From the NCBI GenBank assembly GCA_020161775.1, contig JAIUOW010000001.1, positions 248,001 through 312,000 of the forward strand: 64,000 nucleotides of DNA, given 5' to 3'. The DNA is from Pseudomonadota bacterium. Lineage in GTDB: Bacteria; Pseudomonadota; Gammaproteobacteria; Burkholderiales; Burkholderiaceae_C. The position numbers were made by a program, and so were the translations under genes. Each line of letters opens with the position of its first letter. Position 1 is the first letter of the stretch. Positions 34,086 to 44,177 of the stretch are shown one piece after another. The notes under the pieces are model-generated. The model worked only from the letters and a program-made list of their open reading frames with translations. It was not told where the DNA came from and did not search any database.

Positions 34086-35230
34086 GGCGCGGGCATGTCC
34101 AGCAGCCGCCGGCCGGTCAGGCGCTCGTGCTCGCGCGCGGCGAACCGGTCTGTCATGCCGGCAATGTAGTCGGCCACGGCCCGGGCCTGGTCGGCGCGCA
34201 CGGCAAAGCCGGACTGCATCTGTGCCGGGTCCGCCTGGTACGCGGCAAACAGGTCGCGCACCACCTGCTGTGCCTGCTGGGTCATCTGCGTGACCTGCGG
34301 GTGCCTGTACAGGTTGCGAAACAGGAACTGCTTGAGCTGCGTGGACTGCCCGGCCATGGCCGGGCTGAAGCCCACCAGCGCGGGCATGCGGCGTACCTCG
34401 TCGGCATTGGCCGGCGCGGCATCGGCCAGGGCTGAGCGCAGCGTGTCAATCACGTCGTAGACCTGGGCGCTCAGCATGCGGCGAATGGTTTCGTACAGCA
34501 CGCGGCGGCCCTGCAGTTGCGGATGGTCTGCCAGCGCCTCGCGGCGGAAGTTGTCAAACAGCGCCACCTCTTCCAGCTGCTCCAGTGTGATCAAGCCCGA
34601 GCGAACGCCGTCATCAATGTCATGGGCGTTGTAGGCGATCTCGTCGGCGAGGTTGCACAGCTGGGCCTCCAGCCCGGGCTGCGTACGGTCGATGAAACGC
34701 CTGCCCACGCCACCGGGGTCCGCCGCCTCCAGTTTTTCGGCATTGGCGCGCGAGCAGTGCTTGAGGATGCCCTCGCGCGTCTCGAACGTCAGGTTCAGGC
34801 CATCGAACCCGGGATAGCGCTCTTCCAGCGTGTCCACCACGCGCAGGCTTTGCAGGTTGTGCTCGAAGCCGCCGTGCTGCGCCATGCATTCGTGCAGTGC
34901 GTCCTGGCCGGCGTGACCAAATGGCGTGTGGCCCAGGTCATGCGCCAGCGCGATCGCCTCCACCAGATCCTCATTGAGCTGCAGCGAGCGCGCGATCGAT
35001 CGGCCCAGCTGGGCCACCTCCAGCGAATGGGTCAAGCGGGTGCGAAAGAGATCGCCTTCGTGGTTGAGGAACACCTGCGTCTTGTAGACCAGCCGCCGGA
35101 ACGCGGTGGAATGCACGATGCGGTCGCGGTCGCGCTGGAAGGCGTTGCGCGTGGGCGCCGCCGCCTCCATGTGGCGCCGCCCGCGCGAGCGCGCCGGGTC
35201 GCTGGCATGGCGGGCAAGCGTGCCGTGCAT
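34082..35230 (-). CDS. dgt: dGTPase-like HD-domain triphosphohydrolase
   Basis: A 382-residue HD-superfamily enzyme that splits dNTPs to deoxynucleoside and tripolyphosphate. The metal site is visible: RLTHSLEVAQ (His), AHDLGHTPFGHAG (His-Asp) and YNAHDIDDG (Asp). The N-terminal FQRDRDRIVHSTAFRRL block is typical of the Dgt type 2 group, which is shorter than E. coli Dgt. It lies 3 bases downstream of aroB, a common betaproteobacterial arrangement. Confidence 0.92.
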   Translation of the reverse strand: MHGTLARHASDPARSRGRRHMEAAAPTRNAFQRDRDRIVHSTAFRRLVYKTQVFLNHEGDLFRTRLTHSLEVAQLGRSIARSLQLNEDLVEAIALAHDLGHTPFGHAGQDALHECMAQHGGFEHNLQSLRVVDTLEERYPGFDGLNLTFETREGILKHCSRANAEKLEAADPGGVGRRFIDRTQPGLEAQLCNLADEIAYNAHDIDDGVRSGLITLEQLEEVALFDNFRREALADHPQLQGRRVLYETIRRMLSAQVYDVIDTLRSALADAAPANADEVRRMPALVGFSPAMAGQSTQLKQFLFRNLYRHPQVTQMTQQAQQVVRDLFAAYQADPAQMQSGFAVRADQARAVADYIAGMTDRFAAREHERLTGRRLLDMPAP

Positions 35231-35233
35231 CGG

Positions 35234-36337
35234 TCAGGCGCAGCAGGCGTCGATCACTTCGGCCACCAGCGCATCGGGCGCGGCGCGCATGGCGGCCCGC
35301 CCCGGCCCGTCGATCACCACGAACCGGATTTCACCCGCTTCGGCCTTCTTGTCCACGCGCATGAGCTCCATGTAGCGGGCGGCCCCAAGGCGGGGCCCCT
35401 TGAGGGGCAGCCCGGCAGCGCCGATCAGGGCCGTGAGCCGGTCTGCAAAGGCTGCGTCCACCAGGCCCAGGCGCAAGGACAGCTGCGTGGCCATCACCAT
35501 GCCGCAACCCACGGCTTCGCCATGCAGCCATTCGCCATAGCCCAAGCCTGATTCGATCGCATGGCCGAAGGTGTGGCCAAAGTTGAGGATGGCGCGCAAC
35601 CCCGCCTCGCGCTCATCCTGGCCCACCACCCAGGCCTTGATCTCGCAGCTGCGGCGCACCGCATGGGCCAGCGCGGCCGGTTCGCGCGCAAGCAAGGCCG
35701 CCATGTTGGCCTCGATCCAGTCCAGGAACGCCATGTCGGCGATGGGGCCGTACTTGATGACCTCCGCCAAGCCCGCACTCAGCTCGCGCGCGGGCAGCGT
35801 CGTCAGCGTGTCCAGGTCACACACCACGCGCTGCGGCTGGTAGAACGCCCCGATCATGTTCTTGCCCAGCGGGTGGTTGATGGCCGTCTTGCCACCCACG
35901 GAGGAGTCCACCTGCGCCAGCAAGGTTGTAGGCACCTGGACAAACGGCACGCCGCGCATGTAGCTGGCCGCGGCAAAGCCCGCCATGTCACCCACCACGC
36001 CGCCACCGAGCGCGTAAATCACGGTCTTGCGATCGCAGCCATTGGACAGCAGCCCGTCAAAAATGAGGTTCAGGGTCTGCCAGGTCTTGTGCTCTTCACC
36101 ATCGGGCAAGGTCACCTGATGCACCACGGCATGGCGGCTTGCCAGTTGCGTGCGCAGACGCGCCGCGTACAGGGGCGCCACAGTGTCATTGGTCACGATC
36201 AGGGCTGCGTGGGCAACCGGCAGATCAGCCCAGGTGGCGGCGTCTCCAATGAGGGCCTGGCCGATGAGGATGTTGTAGGCGCGGTCACCCAGCGCGATGG
36301 GAACCTGCTGGGCAGTAATGGCGGGGGAAGCTTGCAT
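35234..36337 (-). CDS. aroB: 3-dehydroquinate synthase
   Basis: AroB converts DAHP to 3-dehydroquinate in the shikimate pathway, using NAD and a divalent metal. The 367-residue protein has the NAD loop [12 protein letters not shown], the [19 protein letters not shown] block, [20 protein letters not shown] and the metal-binding [12 protein letters not shown]. It lies 17 bases after aroK, forming the usual aroKB pair. Confidence 0.97.
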   Translation of the reverse strand: MQASPAITAQQVPIALGDRAYNILIGQALIGDAATWADLPVAHAALIVTNDTVAPLYAARLRTQLASRHAVVHQVTLPDGEEHKTWQTLNLIFDGLLSNGCDRKTVIYALGGGVVGDMAGFAAASYMRGVPFVQVPTTLLAQVDSSVGGKTAINHPLGKNMIGAFYQPQRVVCDLDTLTTLPARELSAGLAEVIKYGPIADMAFLDWIEANMAALLAREPAALAHAVRRSCEIKAWVVGQDEREAGLRAILNFGHTFGHAIESGLGYGEWLHGEAVGCGMVMATQLSLRLGLVDAAFADRLTALIGAAGLPLKGPRLGAARYMELMRVDKKAEAGEIRFVVIDGPGRAAMRAAPDALVAEVIDACCA

Positions 36338-36354
36338 CCCCCGAGTTTAGAGGC

Positions 36355-36879
36355 TCAGCGTGGCACGACGCCGGCCAGTTCCAGCTGCATCAGGATCATG
36401 TTGGCCAGCGTAGGCACCGACGGGCGGCCCGTTTCAATAATGAAATGTGCCGTCTCGCGGTACAGCGGGTCACGCGCTTCGTAGAGCTCACGCAGCCTTG
36501 CCTGCGGGTCCGCCACCTGCAACAGGGGGCGCTGCGTGTCATGGCGCAGCCGGCGGAACACGTCCTCGGGTGAGGAATGCAGGTAAACCACCTGGCAGCG
36601 TCCGTGCAGGTGTTCGCGATTGGCTTGACGCAACACTGCGCCGCCACCCGTGGCCAGCACGCCGACGTCATGTTGGGTCAACTCGTCGATGACGGCCTCT
36701 TCGACATCGCGAAAGCGCGCTTCGCCCTCACGCTCAAAAAATACCCTGATCGAACAGCCAAGACGCTGTTCGATCAGGTGGTCGGTGTCCTGAAAGGCCC
36801 AGCCCAACCTGCGGGCCAGTTGGCGGCCTACGGTGGATTTGCCGGAGCCGGGGAGGCCGACAAGGGCTAGCGTCGCCAC
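36355..36879 (-). CDS. aroK: Shikimate kinase
   Basis: AroK phosphorylates shikimate with ATP. The 174-residue protein has the P-loop [11 protein letters not shown], the substrate-binding [14 protein letters not shown], the FREGE-like [13 protein letters not shown] and the GGGAVL motif. It usually follows pilQ directly in proteobacteria; here a 639-residue lipoprotein gene lies between them. Confidence 0.96.
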   Translation of the reverse strand: MATLALVGLPGSGKSTVGRQLARRLGWAFQDTDHLIEQRLGCSIRVFFEREGEARFRDVEEAVIDELTQHDVGVLATGGGAVLRQANREHLHGRCQVVYLHSSPEDVFRRLRHDTQRPLLQVADPQARLRELYEARDPLYRETAHFIIETGRPSVPTLANMILMQLELAGVVPR

Positions 36880-36889
36880 AGCCGGTGCA

Positions 36890-38809
36890 TCATGGCACGG
36901 TGAAGTCGCGGAAGGACACCAGGCCTGATGGCGCTGTGACCTTGACAGTAAGGCGGTCGCCGTTGCGACACTTTTCCGTCGAAATCGTCTGCTGGAACGA
37001 GGTGTAGCGGTTGGGAATGACCGAGGACGGCAGCTTTGCAGCGCAACCCGTGCTCGCAGCCGAAGTCACCTCCACCGAGATTGCACTACCCGTGGGCATG
37101 CTGTTGCCGTTGGTGTCCGCAATGTTGACCTCCAGGCTACCCAGCGTGGAAGTACCCACAACGGTATTGGTCAGCGTGCCCGTGATGTTGGCCGCCGACG
37201 TCGCAAAAATCACATTCGCCTGCTTGCGCACGTCCACCGGCCCCCACACCCCGTCGCAGGTGTTGGCGCGGCCACTGGTGCCACCGGCACAGGTCGTTGC
37301 ACCGGCACGGGGAACCAGAAATTCGCCGCTGTCGTACGCGCTGCTGTCGTTGTCATCGCGGTAGGCATTGCCCAGATCGGTGAACGTCTCACCGCTGTCG
37401 TAGATGTTGTTGAAGTTCGCATCCACGAAGTCTTCCTCACCCGGAACATAGGCCAATACAGCCACGATTCCGTTAGCCGGCCGGGTACCCTGCGACCTGA
37501 TCTGGACCGCGCATGAAGACGTGCCGCCCGAGGTCACGCACGACGCAGGAATCATGACGCCGCCCTCGGCAACGAAGTTCACCTGCGTGCCGTCCGGCAC
37601 CGGGTTGCCCTGGCGGTCCGCCAGTGACATGGTGAACTCGGTCAGTTGTCCGTCAATGTTGAAGCCCTCGATTGCGAACTTGCCCACTGACAGACTCGCC
37701 GCTGCCTGAACCGCGCGGCCAGACGCCACAGTGAGTGCGTTGGAGTTGGCGAAAATCGTGGTGTTCGATACCAAAGATGCCCTGACCTGGACAGAGGTCG
37801 GCACGGTACCCGAAAACACTGGCACCGAAACAAGGCCATTCGCATCGCTCGTCAGGGTGAGGGGTGAGGAGTTGCCCACCGTCCCCAACGAAACACCCGT
37901 GCCGGTGTTCGTCACCAGGGCCATCTGGACCGACTGGTTCTGCAAAGGTGTGCCTGCGGAATCCACCACGCGGAAACTGAGGCGCGCCTGGGTTGCGCCC
38001 ACCGAACCCGTGAGGTAGATCAGCTGAGGCGTCGCACTGACGAATTCAACGTTCGTGGCCTGCGGGGCCTGAACGGCAATCGTGCCCTGGACAACGACAG
38101 CACCTGGCGCCGATGCGGAAACCGACACGTTGCTGCCCGCGCACGCCACATTGCTGGCCGAATAGGTGGTTGAAGCCTTGCCCGTGTTGTCGGTCGTGAC
38201 GGTTGCCGGACTCACAGCGCCACAACTCGCCTGGAAGGTCACCTGGATAGGCGTATTGGTCGCCGCAACACCGTTGATGGTGGCCAGCACGGAAACGGCG
38301 CGGTTGCCAAAGGCCGCCAGTGCGCCAGTCCCCAGGTCCAGCGCCGTCAGCGCGACATTGGAGGCCGACAGCTGGAAGTCAAATGCGCCCGTCAATGCCG
38401 TCGTCCCTACCGTGGTAGCCACGTTCAGCGATCCTGCACCGCCAGCGGTCACTGATGCCGGGCTCATCTGGATGGATGCCACGCCATTGGCGTCGGTCAA
38501 TACCTGCCCCGATGTCGGACTGAATTTGATCAGCGCGGCGTCCGCCGAAAATGTGACCAGCTTGCCCGCCACAACAGCGCCCGCCGCATCCTTGACCGTT
38601 GCGCGGGCGGTCACACCGGATCCGCTCACAAAGTTGGTCTTGACGCCCGCAGCATCCACCAGCTCGATGACCAGCGTCGGTGTACCAGCAGCAGGCGTCG
38701 AGCCCGCGCCCGAGGTGCCGGTCGTCGTTCCCGGGCTACCGCCCCCGCCTCCGCAGGCAACCAGCGCCGCGGTAATGGCCCAACCCATGAGGTACTTCAA
38801 AAAGTGCAT
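36890..38809 (-). CDS. Large lipoprotein with Ig-like (Big-1 type) repeats
   Basis: A 639-residue predicted lipoprotein (lipobox LVAC, C19) followed by a Gly/Ser/Thr linker (20-45). At least three or four beta-sandwich repeats of Big-1/invasin style follow (about 46-150, 151-250, 251-365, 370-455), each with a V-D-AG--V or DANG-A-type turn. At 463-474 ([12 protein letters not shown]) and 485-496 ([12 protein letters not shown]) two acidic loops resemble calcium-binding dockerin/EF-hand loops. Paired cysteines occur at C424/C433, C507/C518 and C589/C614. It lies between pilQ and aroK on the same strand, 31 bases after pilQ. A role in pilus or secretin function is inferred from position only. 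Confidence 0.72.
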   Translation of the reverse strand: MHFLKYLMGWAITAALVACGGGGGSPGTTTGTSGAGSTPAAGTPTLVIELVDAAGVKTNFVSGSGVTARATVKDAAGAVVAGKLVTFSADAALIKFSPTSGQVLTDANGVASIQMSPASVTAGGAGSLNVATTVGTTALTGAFDFQLSASNVALTALDLGTGALAAFGNRAVSVLATINGVAATNTPIQVTFQASCGAVSPATVTTDNTGKASTTYSASNVACAGSNVSVSASAPGAVVVQGTIAVQAPQATNVEFVSATPQLIYLTGSVGATQARLSFRVVDSAGTPLQNQSVQMALVTNTGTGVSLGTVGNSSPLTLTSDANGLVSVPVFSGTVPTSVQVRASLVSNTTIFANSNALTVASGRAVQAAASLSVGKFAIEGFNIDGQLTEFTMSLADRQGNPVPDGTQVNFVAEGGVMIPASCVTSGGTSSCAVQIRSQGTRPANGIVAVLAYVPGEEDFVDANFNNIYDSGETFTDLGNAYRDDNDSSAYDSGEFLVPRAGATTCAGGTSGRANTCDGVWGPVDVRKQANVIFATSAANITGTLTNTVVGTSTLGSLEVNIADTNGNSMPTGSAISVEVTSAASTGCAAKLPSSVIPNRYTSFQQTISTEKCRNGDRLTVKVTAPSGLVSFRDFTVP

Positions 38810-38840
38810 GTTGTTGCTTCCTGCATTGAATCTTTGACGC

Positions 38841-40985
38841 TCACCGCGCCGCTGCCCGATCAGAGATCATTTTGGGCGTGATGAAAACCAGCATTTCCTG
38901 CTTGGCCGAGCTGCGCTGGCGTGTCTTGAACAGGTTGCCCACCGCGGGCAGGTCACCCAGTACCGGCACCTTCGTCTCGTTCTCGGTCTCATTCAGTTCG
39001 AAGATGCCGCCAATCACCACGGTTCCGCCGTTTTCCACCAGCACTTGTGTCTTGATGTGCTTGGTGTTGATGGCAATACCCGCCGCCGTTGTTTCGCCAC
39101 GGCTGTCCTTGCTGATGTCCAGGTCCAGGATGATGTTGCCTTCAGGCGTGATCTGGGGCGTCACTTCGAGCTTCAGCGTCGCCCGGCGGAAGGCCACGGA
39201 AGTCGCGCCACTGGAGGTTGCCTGCTGGTAAGGGAACTCCGTTCCCTGCTCGATCAAGGCCTTGGTCTGGTCGGCCGTGACAATGCGCGGGCTGGATACC
39301 AGCTTGCCTTTGCCATCCGCCTCCAGTGCTGAAAGCTCCAGATTCAGGAAACGGTTGGCCGCTGAACTGAACAGCGAGATGGCGAAGGTGGCAGCGTTGT
39401 AACCACCCTGGCCCACGGCCGGCAAATTGACGAACTGGGTGTTGGCTGTATCCAGGACCGTATTGCTTTCCAGCGTGGTGCCGGATACGGCGTTGTAGGT
39501 GCCTCCCAAGGCCACCCGGTTGGCGCCACCAATGGAATAGCCGGCATCGCCGCCGCGCAGTCCACGCAGGTCGCTGCCGCCCAACCGCACGCCCAGGGAT
39601 TTGCCGAACGTGTCGGAGGCTTCCACGATGCGCGCCTCAATCAGCACCTGGCGCACCGCGATATCCAGCTTGGAGATCAGCTGCTGCACCTGCTCCAGCT
39701 TGGACCCGATGTCGGTCACAAACAGCTGGTTGGTACGCGGCTCTGCAATCACACTGCCCCGGGCACTCAGAATGCGGGCACTTGCAGTCGTCCCGGCCCC
39801 ACCGCCGCCTGCCGTGATCTGGGCTGCGATGTCAGCCGCCTTGGTGTAGTTGAGCTGGAACGCCTGGGTGCGCAGCGGCTCAAGGTTCTGGATCGCTGCC
39901 CGCGATTCCAGGTCCAGCTTTTCCTTGGCGGCAATTTCATCCTTGGGCGCGATCCACAGCACGTTGCCGCTTTTGCGCATACCCAGGCCCTTGGCCTGCA
40001 GGATGATTTCCAGCGCCTGGTCCCAAGGCACGTCCTTGAGGCGCAGGGTCACCGCACCGGCCACGGAATCAGACGTCACGATGTTGAAGTTGGTGAAATC
40101 CGCGATCACCTGCAGCAGCGAGCGGACTTCGATGTTCTGGAAGTTGAGCGACAGCTTTTCACCACTGAAACCGGGCCCCTGGGTCAACTTGTTGGGGTCG
40201 ATCTTTTGCTGGCGGACTTCCACCACAAACTGGTTGTCGCTCTGGTAGGCACTGTGCTCCCACAGGCCCTTGGGTTCAATCACCACCCGGACGCGATCCC
40301 CGGTCTGGAAGGTCGTCACGGACTGCACGGGCGTGCCGAAATCCGAAACGTCCAGGCGGCGCCGCAGGCCTTCTGGCAAGGTGGATTTCAGGAATTCAAC
40401 CACCAGGGTCTGGCCCTGCTGGCGGATGTCAACGCCCACCTGGTTGTTGGCCAGGTCAACCACGATACGCCCTGAGCTGTCAGCGCCACGGCGGAAATCC
40501 AGGTCCTTCAGGGGTTGGGTATCGCGGTTGCGGCTCTCGGCAAAAACGGCAGCGGCCGCCGGTGCCGCGGTGGCTGCGACGGCCACCGGGTCCAGCAGCA
40601 CCAGCAGCGACTTGCCGTCGATCTGCGCCTTGTAGCTTGCCGCTGCCTTGAGGTTGAGCACCAGACGCGTGCGCTCACCCGCCTGGACCACATTGACGGA
40701 GCGCAGATTGCCCTGGTTGATTTCCACCGTGGATCGGCCAATGGCATTGGTCACACCTGGAAAATCAAGTGCGATGCGGGCCGGCGCCTGGATCGCAAAA
40801 CCTGCGGGAACAGCCGTAAGAGGCTGGGCAAAGTCGATGCGGACGACTTCGGCCCCGCCCTGAATGGACCCCGTCACGGATTGCACGGCGTTCTGGGCCA
40901 GTGCGGACATCGACAGCAACAGCGCCGGACACACCGCCAACAGCTTTCGGGCCCACCGCCAAACCGCGTGGTTATGGTTTTTCAT
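38841..40985 (-). CDS. pilQ: Type IV pilus secretin
   Basis: PilQ forms the outer-membrane pore for type IV pili. The 714-residue precursor has a signal peptide (1-30, ending ALA), AMIN domains in the N-terminal third (VVRIDFAQPLTAVPAGF; LVLNLKAAASYKAQIDG), an STN/N0-type domain near 275-345 (ISLNFQNIEVRSLLQVIADF in type), then secretin N1 and the C-terminal beta-barrel domain ending LFKTRQRSSAKQEMLVFITPKM. The ATG overlaps the pilP stop by 4 bases. It ends the pilMNOPQ set. Confidence 0.96.
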   Translation of the reverse strand: MKNHNHAVWRWARKLLAVCPALLLSMSALAQNAVQSVTGSIQGGAEVVRIDFAQPLTAVPAGFAIQAPARIALDFPGVTNAIGRSTVEINQGNLRSVNVVQAGERTRLVLNLKAAASYKAQIDGKSLLVLLDPVAVAATAAPAAAAVFAESRNRDTQPLKDLDFRRGADSSGRIVVDLANNQVGVDIRQQGQTLVVEFLKSTLPEGLRRRLDVSDFGTPVQSVTTFQTGDRVRVVIEPKGLWEHSAYQSDNQFVVEVRQQKIDPNKLTQGPGFSGEKLSLNFQNIEVRSLLQVIADFTNFNIVTSDSVAGAVTLRLKDVPWDQALEIILQAKGLGMRKSGNVLWIAPKDEIAAKEKLDLESRAAIQNLEPLRTQAFQLNYTKAADIAAQITAGGGGAGTTASARILSARGSVIAEPRTNQLFVTDIGSKLEQVQQLISKLDIAVRQVLIEARIVEASDTFGKSLGVRLGGSDLRGLRGGDAGYSIGGANRVALGGTYNAVSGTTLESNTVLDTANTQFVNLPAVGQGGYNAATFAISLFSSAANRFLNLELSALEADGKGKLVSSPRIVTADQTKALIEQGTEFPYQQATSSGATSVAFRRATLKLEVTPQITPEGNIILDLDISKDSRGETTAAGIAINTKHIKTQVLVENGGTVVIGGIFELNETENETKVPVLGDLPAVGNLFKTRQRSSAKQEMLVFITPKMISDRAAAR

Positions 40986-41521
40986 TTAGTCGACCCCTCT
41001 TGCAACTGCAATTTGGCTATTCTTTCAATCCATTCGCCCGAACCGTCCTGCACGATTTCGCGCAAAACGATCTCGGTTTCGCCGATCTTGGTAATGCGGC
41101 CATAGTTCTGACCCAGGTAATTGCCGGCACGCACCTGGTACAGCAGGTTATCCACGCGCAGCAGCGCCACTGGCTGGCCGGTCTTGATCAGGCTGCCGAC
41201 CATGGCCATGGAGTCCAGCGGATAGGATTCCAGGGCTTCCTTGCGCCGCGCAAGTTCAGGCGCGATCAAAGCGGCGTTCGAGGTGGACTGCGCCGACTCG
41301 CGCTTGAGCGCTTGCGTGAGCTTCTGATTGCTGAACGGGTCGGTCGCAGCATCCTGACCGTAATCCTGCGGCGTGAATTTCTTGGGCTCCGGAATGGGCT
41401 GCACGCGTGCGCGCGTCTGGCTGCGCTGCTCCGACATCCATTGCTGCAGTTCTTCACCGTCCGTACCCCCACAGCCCGCGAGCACCGCCGTCACCGCGAT
41501 CAGCGAAACAACCGTCCTCAT
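40982..41521 (-). CDS. pilP: Type IV pilus assembly lipoprotein PilP
   Basis: A 179-residue lipoprotein (lipobox VLAGC, C17) linking the PilNO inner-membrane platform to PilQ. After a flexible Gln/Arg-rich region, the C-terminal beta-domain (about 95-170) shows SLIKTGQPVALLRVDNLLYQV and GNYLGQNYGRI, typical of PilP. Overlaps pilO and pilQ by 4 bases each. Confidence 0.94.
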   Translation of the reverse strand: MRTVVSLIAVTAVLAGCGGTDGEELQQWMSEQRSQTRARVQPIPEPKKFTPQDYGQDAATDPFSNQKLTQALKRESAQSTSNAALIAPELARRKEALESYPLDSMAMVGSLIKTGQPVALLRVDNLLYQVRAGNYLGQNYGRITKIGETEIVLREIVQDGSGEWIERIAKLQLQEGSTK

Positions 41522-42195
41522 TTCTTGGCTCCCGGCGCCGTCGCTGCCTTGCGCTGCGCCGACACCTCGTCCTTGTCGAGATACCGGAAGGTCTTGGCCG
41601 TGGCATCCATCACCAAGCCCCCTTCGCGTGCACCCGGCCCGACGGAAATGTTGTTGAGAGTCACAATCCGCGAGAGATTGGCGATATCCGACGCAAATGC
41701 GCCCATGTCGTGATAGCGCCCCGTCACCCGCAGCGTGATGGGCAATTCGGCGTAGTACTCCTTGACACTCACCTGCCCCGGCCGGAACAGCTCAAACTGA
41801 AGGCTTCGCCCCAAGCCGGCCTGATTGATGTCGGACAGCAGGGCATCCATCTCCGCCTTGCTGGGTAACTGCTTCTCGAGCTGGGTCACGTACTGCTGCA
41901 CCTGTTCCCGCTGCTTCTTCAACGCGTCCAGGTTGACCGCCTGGGACAATTTCTTGGTGTAGTCATCGCGCAGCTGCACCTCCTTCGCGCGTTCCGCCTG
42001 CAACTCGCTGTCCGACCCGCTAAGCCAAACAAACCACAGCGCAACCACGATCACGACCATCAACGCCACGCACAGCGCGTAGCGCGGCACCGCGGGCCAG
42101 GATGCCGGGTCATTGGGATTCAGGCCCTTGAACTGGCCCGTGACCTGCTCTTGCAACGCAGCAAAATCAATTTTAGGCAACGATCTTGTGGCCAT
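41518..42195 (-). CDS. pilO: Type IV pilus alignment protein PilO
   Basis: A 225-residue bitopic inner-membrane protein (membrane helix about 40-60), then a coiled coil (about 65-115) and a ferredoxin-like periplasmic domain. PilO pairs with PilN. The ATG at 42195 is 4 bases after the pilN stop; a longer frame inside pilN is less likely. The C-terminal Lys/Ala tail is short. Confidence 0.93.
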   Translation of the reverse strand: MATRSLPKIDFAALQEQVTGQFKGLNPNDPASWPAVPRYALCVALMVVIVVALWFVWLSGSDSELQAERAKEVQLRDDYTKKLSQAVNLDALKKQREQVQQYVTQLEKQLPSKAEMDALLSDINQAGLGRSLQFELFRPGQVSVKEYYAELPITLRVTGRYHDMGAFASDIANLSRIVTLNNISVGPGAREGGLVMDATAKTFRYLDKDEVSAQRKAATAPGAKK

Positions 42196-42199
42196 GGTG

Positions 42200-42832
42200 T
42201 CAGGTCTTTGCGGCAGAAGCAGCACGCGCGGATGCGGCAGCCGCGGGCGCGGATGCGGCTGCCTTGACCTCCGATGCGCGCATCAACTGGACGCGGATGT
42301 TGAAATTGGAGACACGGCGCTGCTCCCTTGGACTGAGGGGCACCGTTGCAGCGACGATTTCCACCAGCTCGGGCCGGGTCAGCCATTCGCTGTTGTTGGC
42401 CAGATTGCGCAACAGCTCCGAGACACGTTCGTTGGACTGGGCCACGCCCTGGATGGTCACCACCTGGTTCAGCTGTTTCATGGTGGTGATGTATACGCCG
42501 TCAGGCAGTTGCCGCACCAGCTCGTTGAGCAGGTGAACCGGCAGGTTGCGGTCGGACTGAAGGTCTTCCACGGCCTGCTGGCGCGCACGCAGCGCGGCAA
42601 TTTCAGATTGCAGGCTGGCAATGTCCTTGATCTGCCCCTCCAGCCGCTTGATTTCATTTTGCAGATACACATTCTGGTTCTGCTGCGCAGAAATCTGGGC
42701 CTGGAACCACAGGAATATGACGCCAGCAATCACGCCGCCAACGACCGCGGAAACCCCCAGCGTCGCAAAAAACAGCTCGCGCTTGCGCTTGCGTGCTGCT
42801 TCGCGGTGCGGCAGCAGGTTGATCAGGATCAC
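42200..42832 (-). CDS. pilN: Type IV pilus alignment protein PilN
   Basis: A 210-residue bitopic protein whose N-terminus MILINLLPHRE binds PilM. It has a membrane helix (about 21-43), a coiled coil (about 48-92) and a periplasmic domain. The C-terminus (about 190-210) is a low-complexity Ala/Ser stretch. The start codon is GTG at 42832, overlapping the pilM stop as GTGA. Confidence 0.93.
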   Translation of the reverse strand: MILINLLPHREAARKRKRELFFATLGVSAVVGGVIAGVIFLWFQAQISAQQNQNVYLQNEIKRLEGQIKDIASLQSEIAALRARQQAVEDLQSDRNLPVHLLNELVRQLPDGVYITTMKQLNQVVTIQGVAQSNERVSELLRNLANNSEWLTRPELVEIVAATVPLSPREQRRVSNFNIRVQLMRASEVKAAASAPAAAASARAASAAKT

Positions 42833-43908
42833 TGCAGGAACCTCCGCATGGCCAGGCCGCAGGACGTGAGGTAGGACGGCGCTTCACGGCGCATTTTTTT
42901 CTCGCGCACGTTGGCCCCCACCTGCATGCCCTCGAAGGGATCCGCGAGGTTGCATGCAAAGGAAGTCTGCTGCGTGACGGCCTCGGTCAGACCCGGCAAG
43001 GCGGCAGAGCCACCCGCGAGCAGGATGTAGTCCACCTTGTTGTGCGGGGTGCTGGTGAAGAAAAACTGCAGGGCCCGCGCGACTTCCTGGGCCATGCTCT
43101 CCACAAAGGGTTTGAGCACGCCGCTCTCGTAATCCTCGGGCAGGTCGCCGTTGCGTTTCTTGGTTTCGGCTTCCTCGGCGGAAAAACCGTACTGGCGCAC
43201 GATCAGCTGGGTCAACTGGGCGCCGCCAAAGGCCTGGTCCCGGTCATACAGCACATCGTCATTGCAGATCACCTGCATGCTGGTGGTAAAGGCGCCCACC
43301 TCGAACAGGGCCACCATGGTGTCCTGCCCCTTGTTGGGCAGGGCCTCGATCAGCCGGCCAGCAGCCAGGCGGGATGAATAGGATTCCACGTCAATGATGA
43401 CCGGCTTGAGCCCCGCCGCTTCAGCCAGCCCCTGGCGATCCTGCACCTTTTCCTTGCGGGAGGCAGCAATCAGGACTTCCACATCGCCCACCGACGTGGC
43501 GCTTGGCCCCACCACGCAGAAATCCAGGCTCACCTCGTCGAGCGAAAACGGGATGTACTGGTTGGCTTCGGTTTCGACCTGGACCTCAAGCTCCTGCTCG
43601 GTCATGCCACCGGGCAGGATGATTTTCTTGGTAATGACCGCCGACGGCGGAAGCGCCATGGCCACGTTGCGGGTCTTCGTTCCGCTTTTCTTGACGACCC
43701 GGCGCATGGCTTCGGCGACTTCGTCGAATTTTTCGACGTTGCCGTCCGTGATCCAGCCGCGCTCCAGCGGCTCAATGGCACACCGTTCGAGCACGAGATT
43801 GCCGGCCTTGTCACGGCCCAACTCCACCAGCTTGACGCTGGACGAGCTGATATCCAAACCCAGCAACGGCGCGGGTTGGCGGCTAAACAACGACCCCAAA
43901 GAGATCAA
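42829..43908 (-). CDS. pilM: Type IV pilus inner-membrane platform protein PilM
   Basis: A cytoplasmic actin-like ATPase that joins PilN to the pilus motor. Actin-fold motifs are LLGLDISSSSVKLVEL at the start and LLAGGSAALPGLTEAV near the end. The start is taken as TTG at 43908, because AGGGGA lies about 5 nt upstream and no ATG or GTG fits; this gives 359 residues, close to the family norm. Another TTG at 43947 would add 13 residues without a good ribosome-binding site. First gene of pilMNOPQ, divergent from mrcA. Confidence 0.92.
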   Translation of the reverse strand: MISLGSLFSRQPAPLLGLDISSSSVKLVELGRDKAGNLVLERCAIEPLERGWITDGNVEKFDEVAEAMRRVVKKSGTKTRNVAMALPPSAVITKKIILPGGMTEQELEVQVETEANQYIPFSLDEVSLDFCVVGPSATSVGDVEVLIAASRKEKVQDRQGLAEAAGLKPVIIDVESYSSRLAAGRLIEALPNKGQDTMVALFEVGAFTTSMQVICNDDVLYDRDQAFGGAQLTQLIVRQYGFSAEEAETKKRNGDLPEDYESGVLKPFVESMAQEVARALQFFFTSTPHNKVDYILLAGGSAALPGLTEAVTQQTSFACNLADPFEGMQVGANVREKKMRREAPSYLTSCGLAMRRFLQ

Positions 43909-44046
43909 GACAGTCCCCTGAAATCCACCACGAAACAGGTGTAACAAACTTAAGAATTCACTTCAATGCTAGCAGTAAGCTCCTTGTCCCGCAAAGGTTT
44001 TTTCCGTTTTGACGGGAGTGGGACGTTGCCAAAAACTGACGCCCCG

Positions 44047-44067
44047 AAGCGCCAGACCGGGGCGCTT
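44047..44067. repeat. Short inverted repeat in the pilM-mrcA intergenic region
   Basis: AAGCGCC (44047-44053) and GGCGCTT (44061-44067) form perfect 7-bp arms around 7 nt. It lies mid-way in the 269-bp divergent region; it could be an operator or a chance palindrome. No T-run follows on either side. Confidence 0.35.
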
Positions 44068-44145
44068 GAGGCTCCCCAAAACAGCGTTCGAGGCCCAGGA
44101 GCACATCCTGGGCCGGCGGACACGGGCATGGCCCAGGCCGATTTC

Positions 44146-44151
44146 TATAAT
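44146..44151 (+). promoter_or_regulatory. Consensus -10 box upstream of mrcA
   Basis: A perfect TATAAT lies 26 bp before the mrcA ATG, giving an expected start near 44158 and a leader of about 20 nt. No good -35 box is visible at 16-18 bp, so an activator may be needed. GGAG precedes the ATG by about 5 nt. Confidence 0.45.
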
Positions 44152-44177
44152 GCCTGCGAGACCTTACGCGGAGTTCA

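Noticed and set aside
35385-35415. CCCCTTGAGGGG stretch in aroB resembling the msrP-msrQ repeat
   Set aside because: It encodes ordinary aroB residues ([13 protein letters not shown]) and lacks the second hairpin; a chance match.
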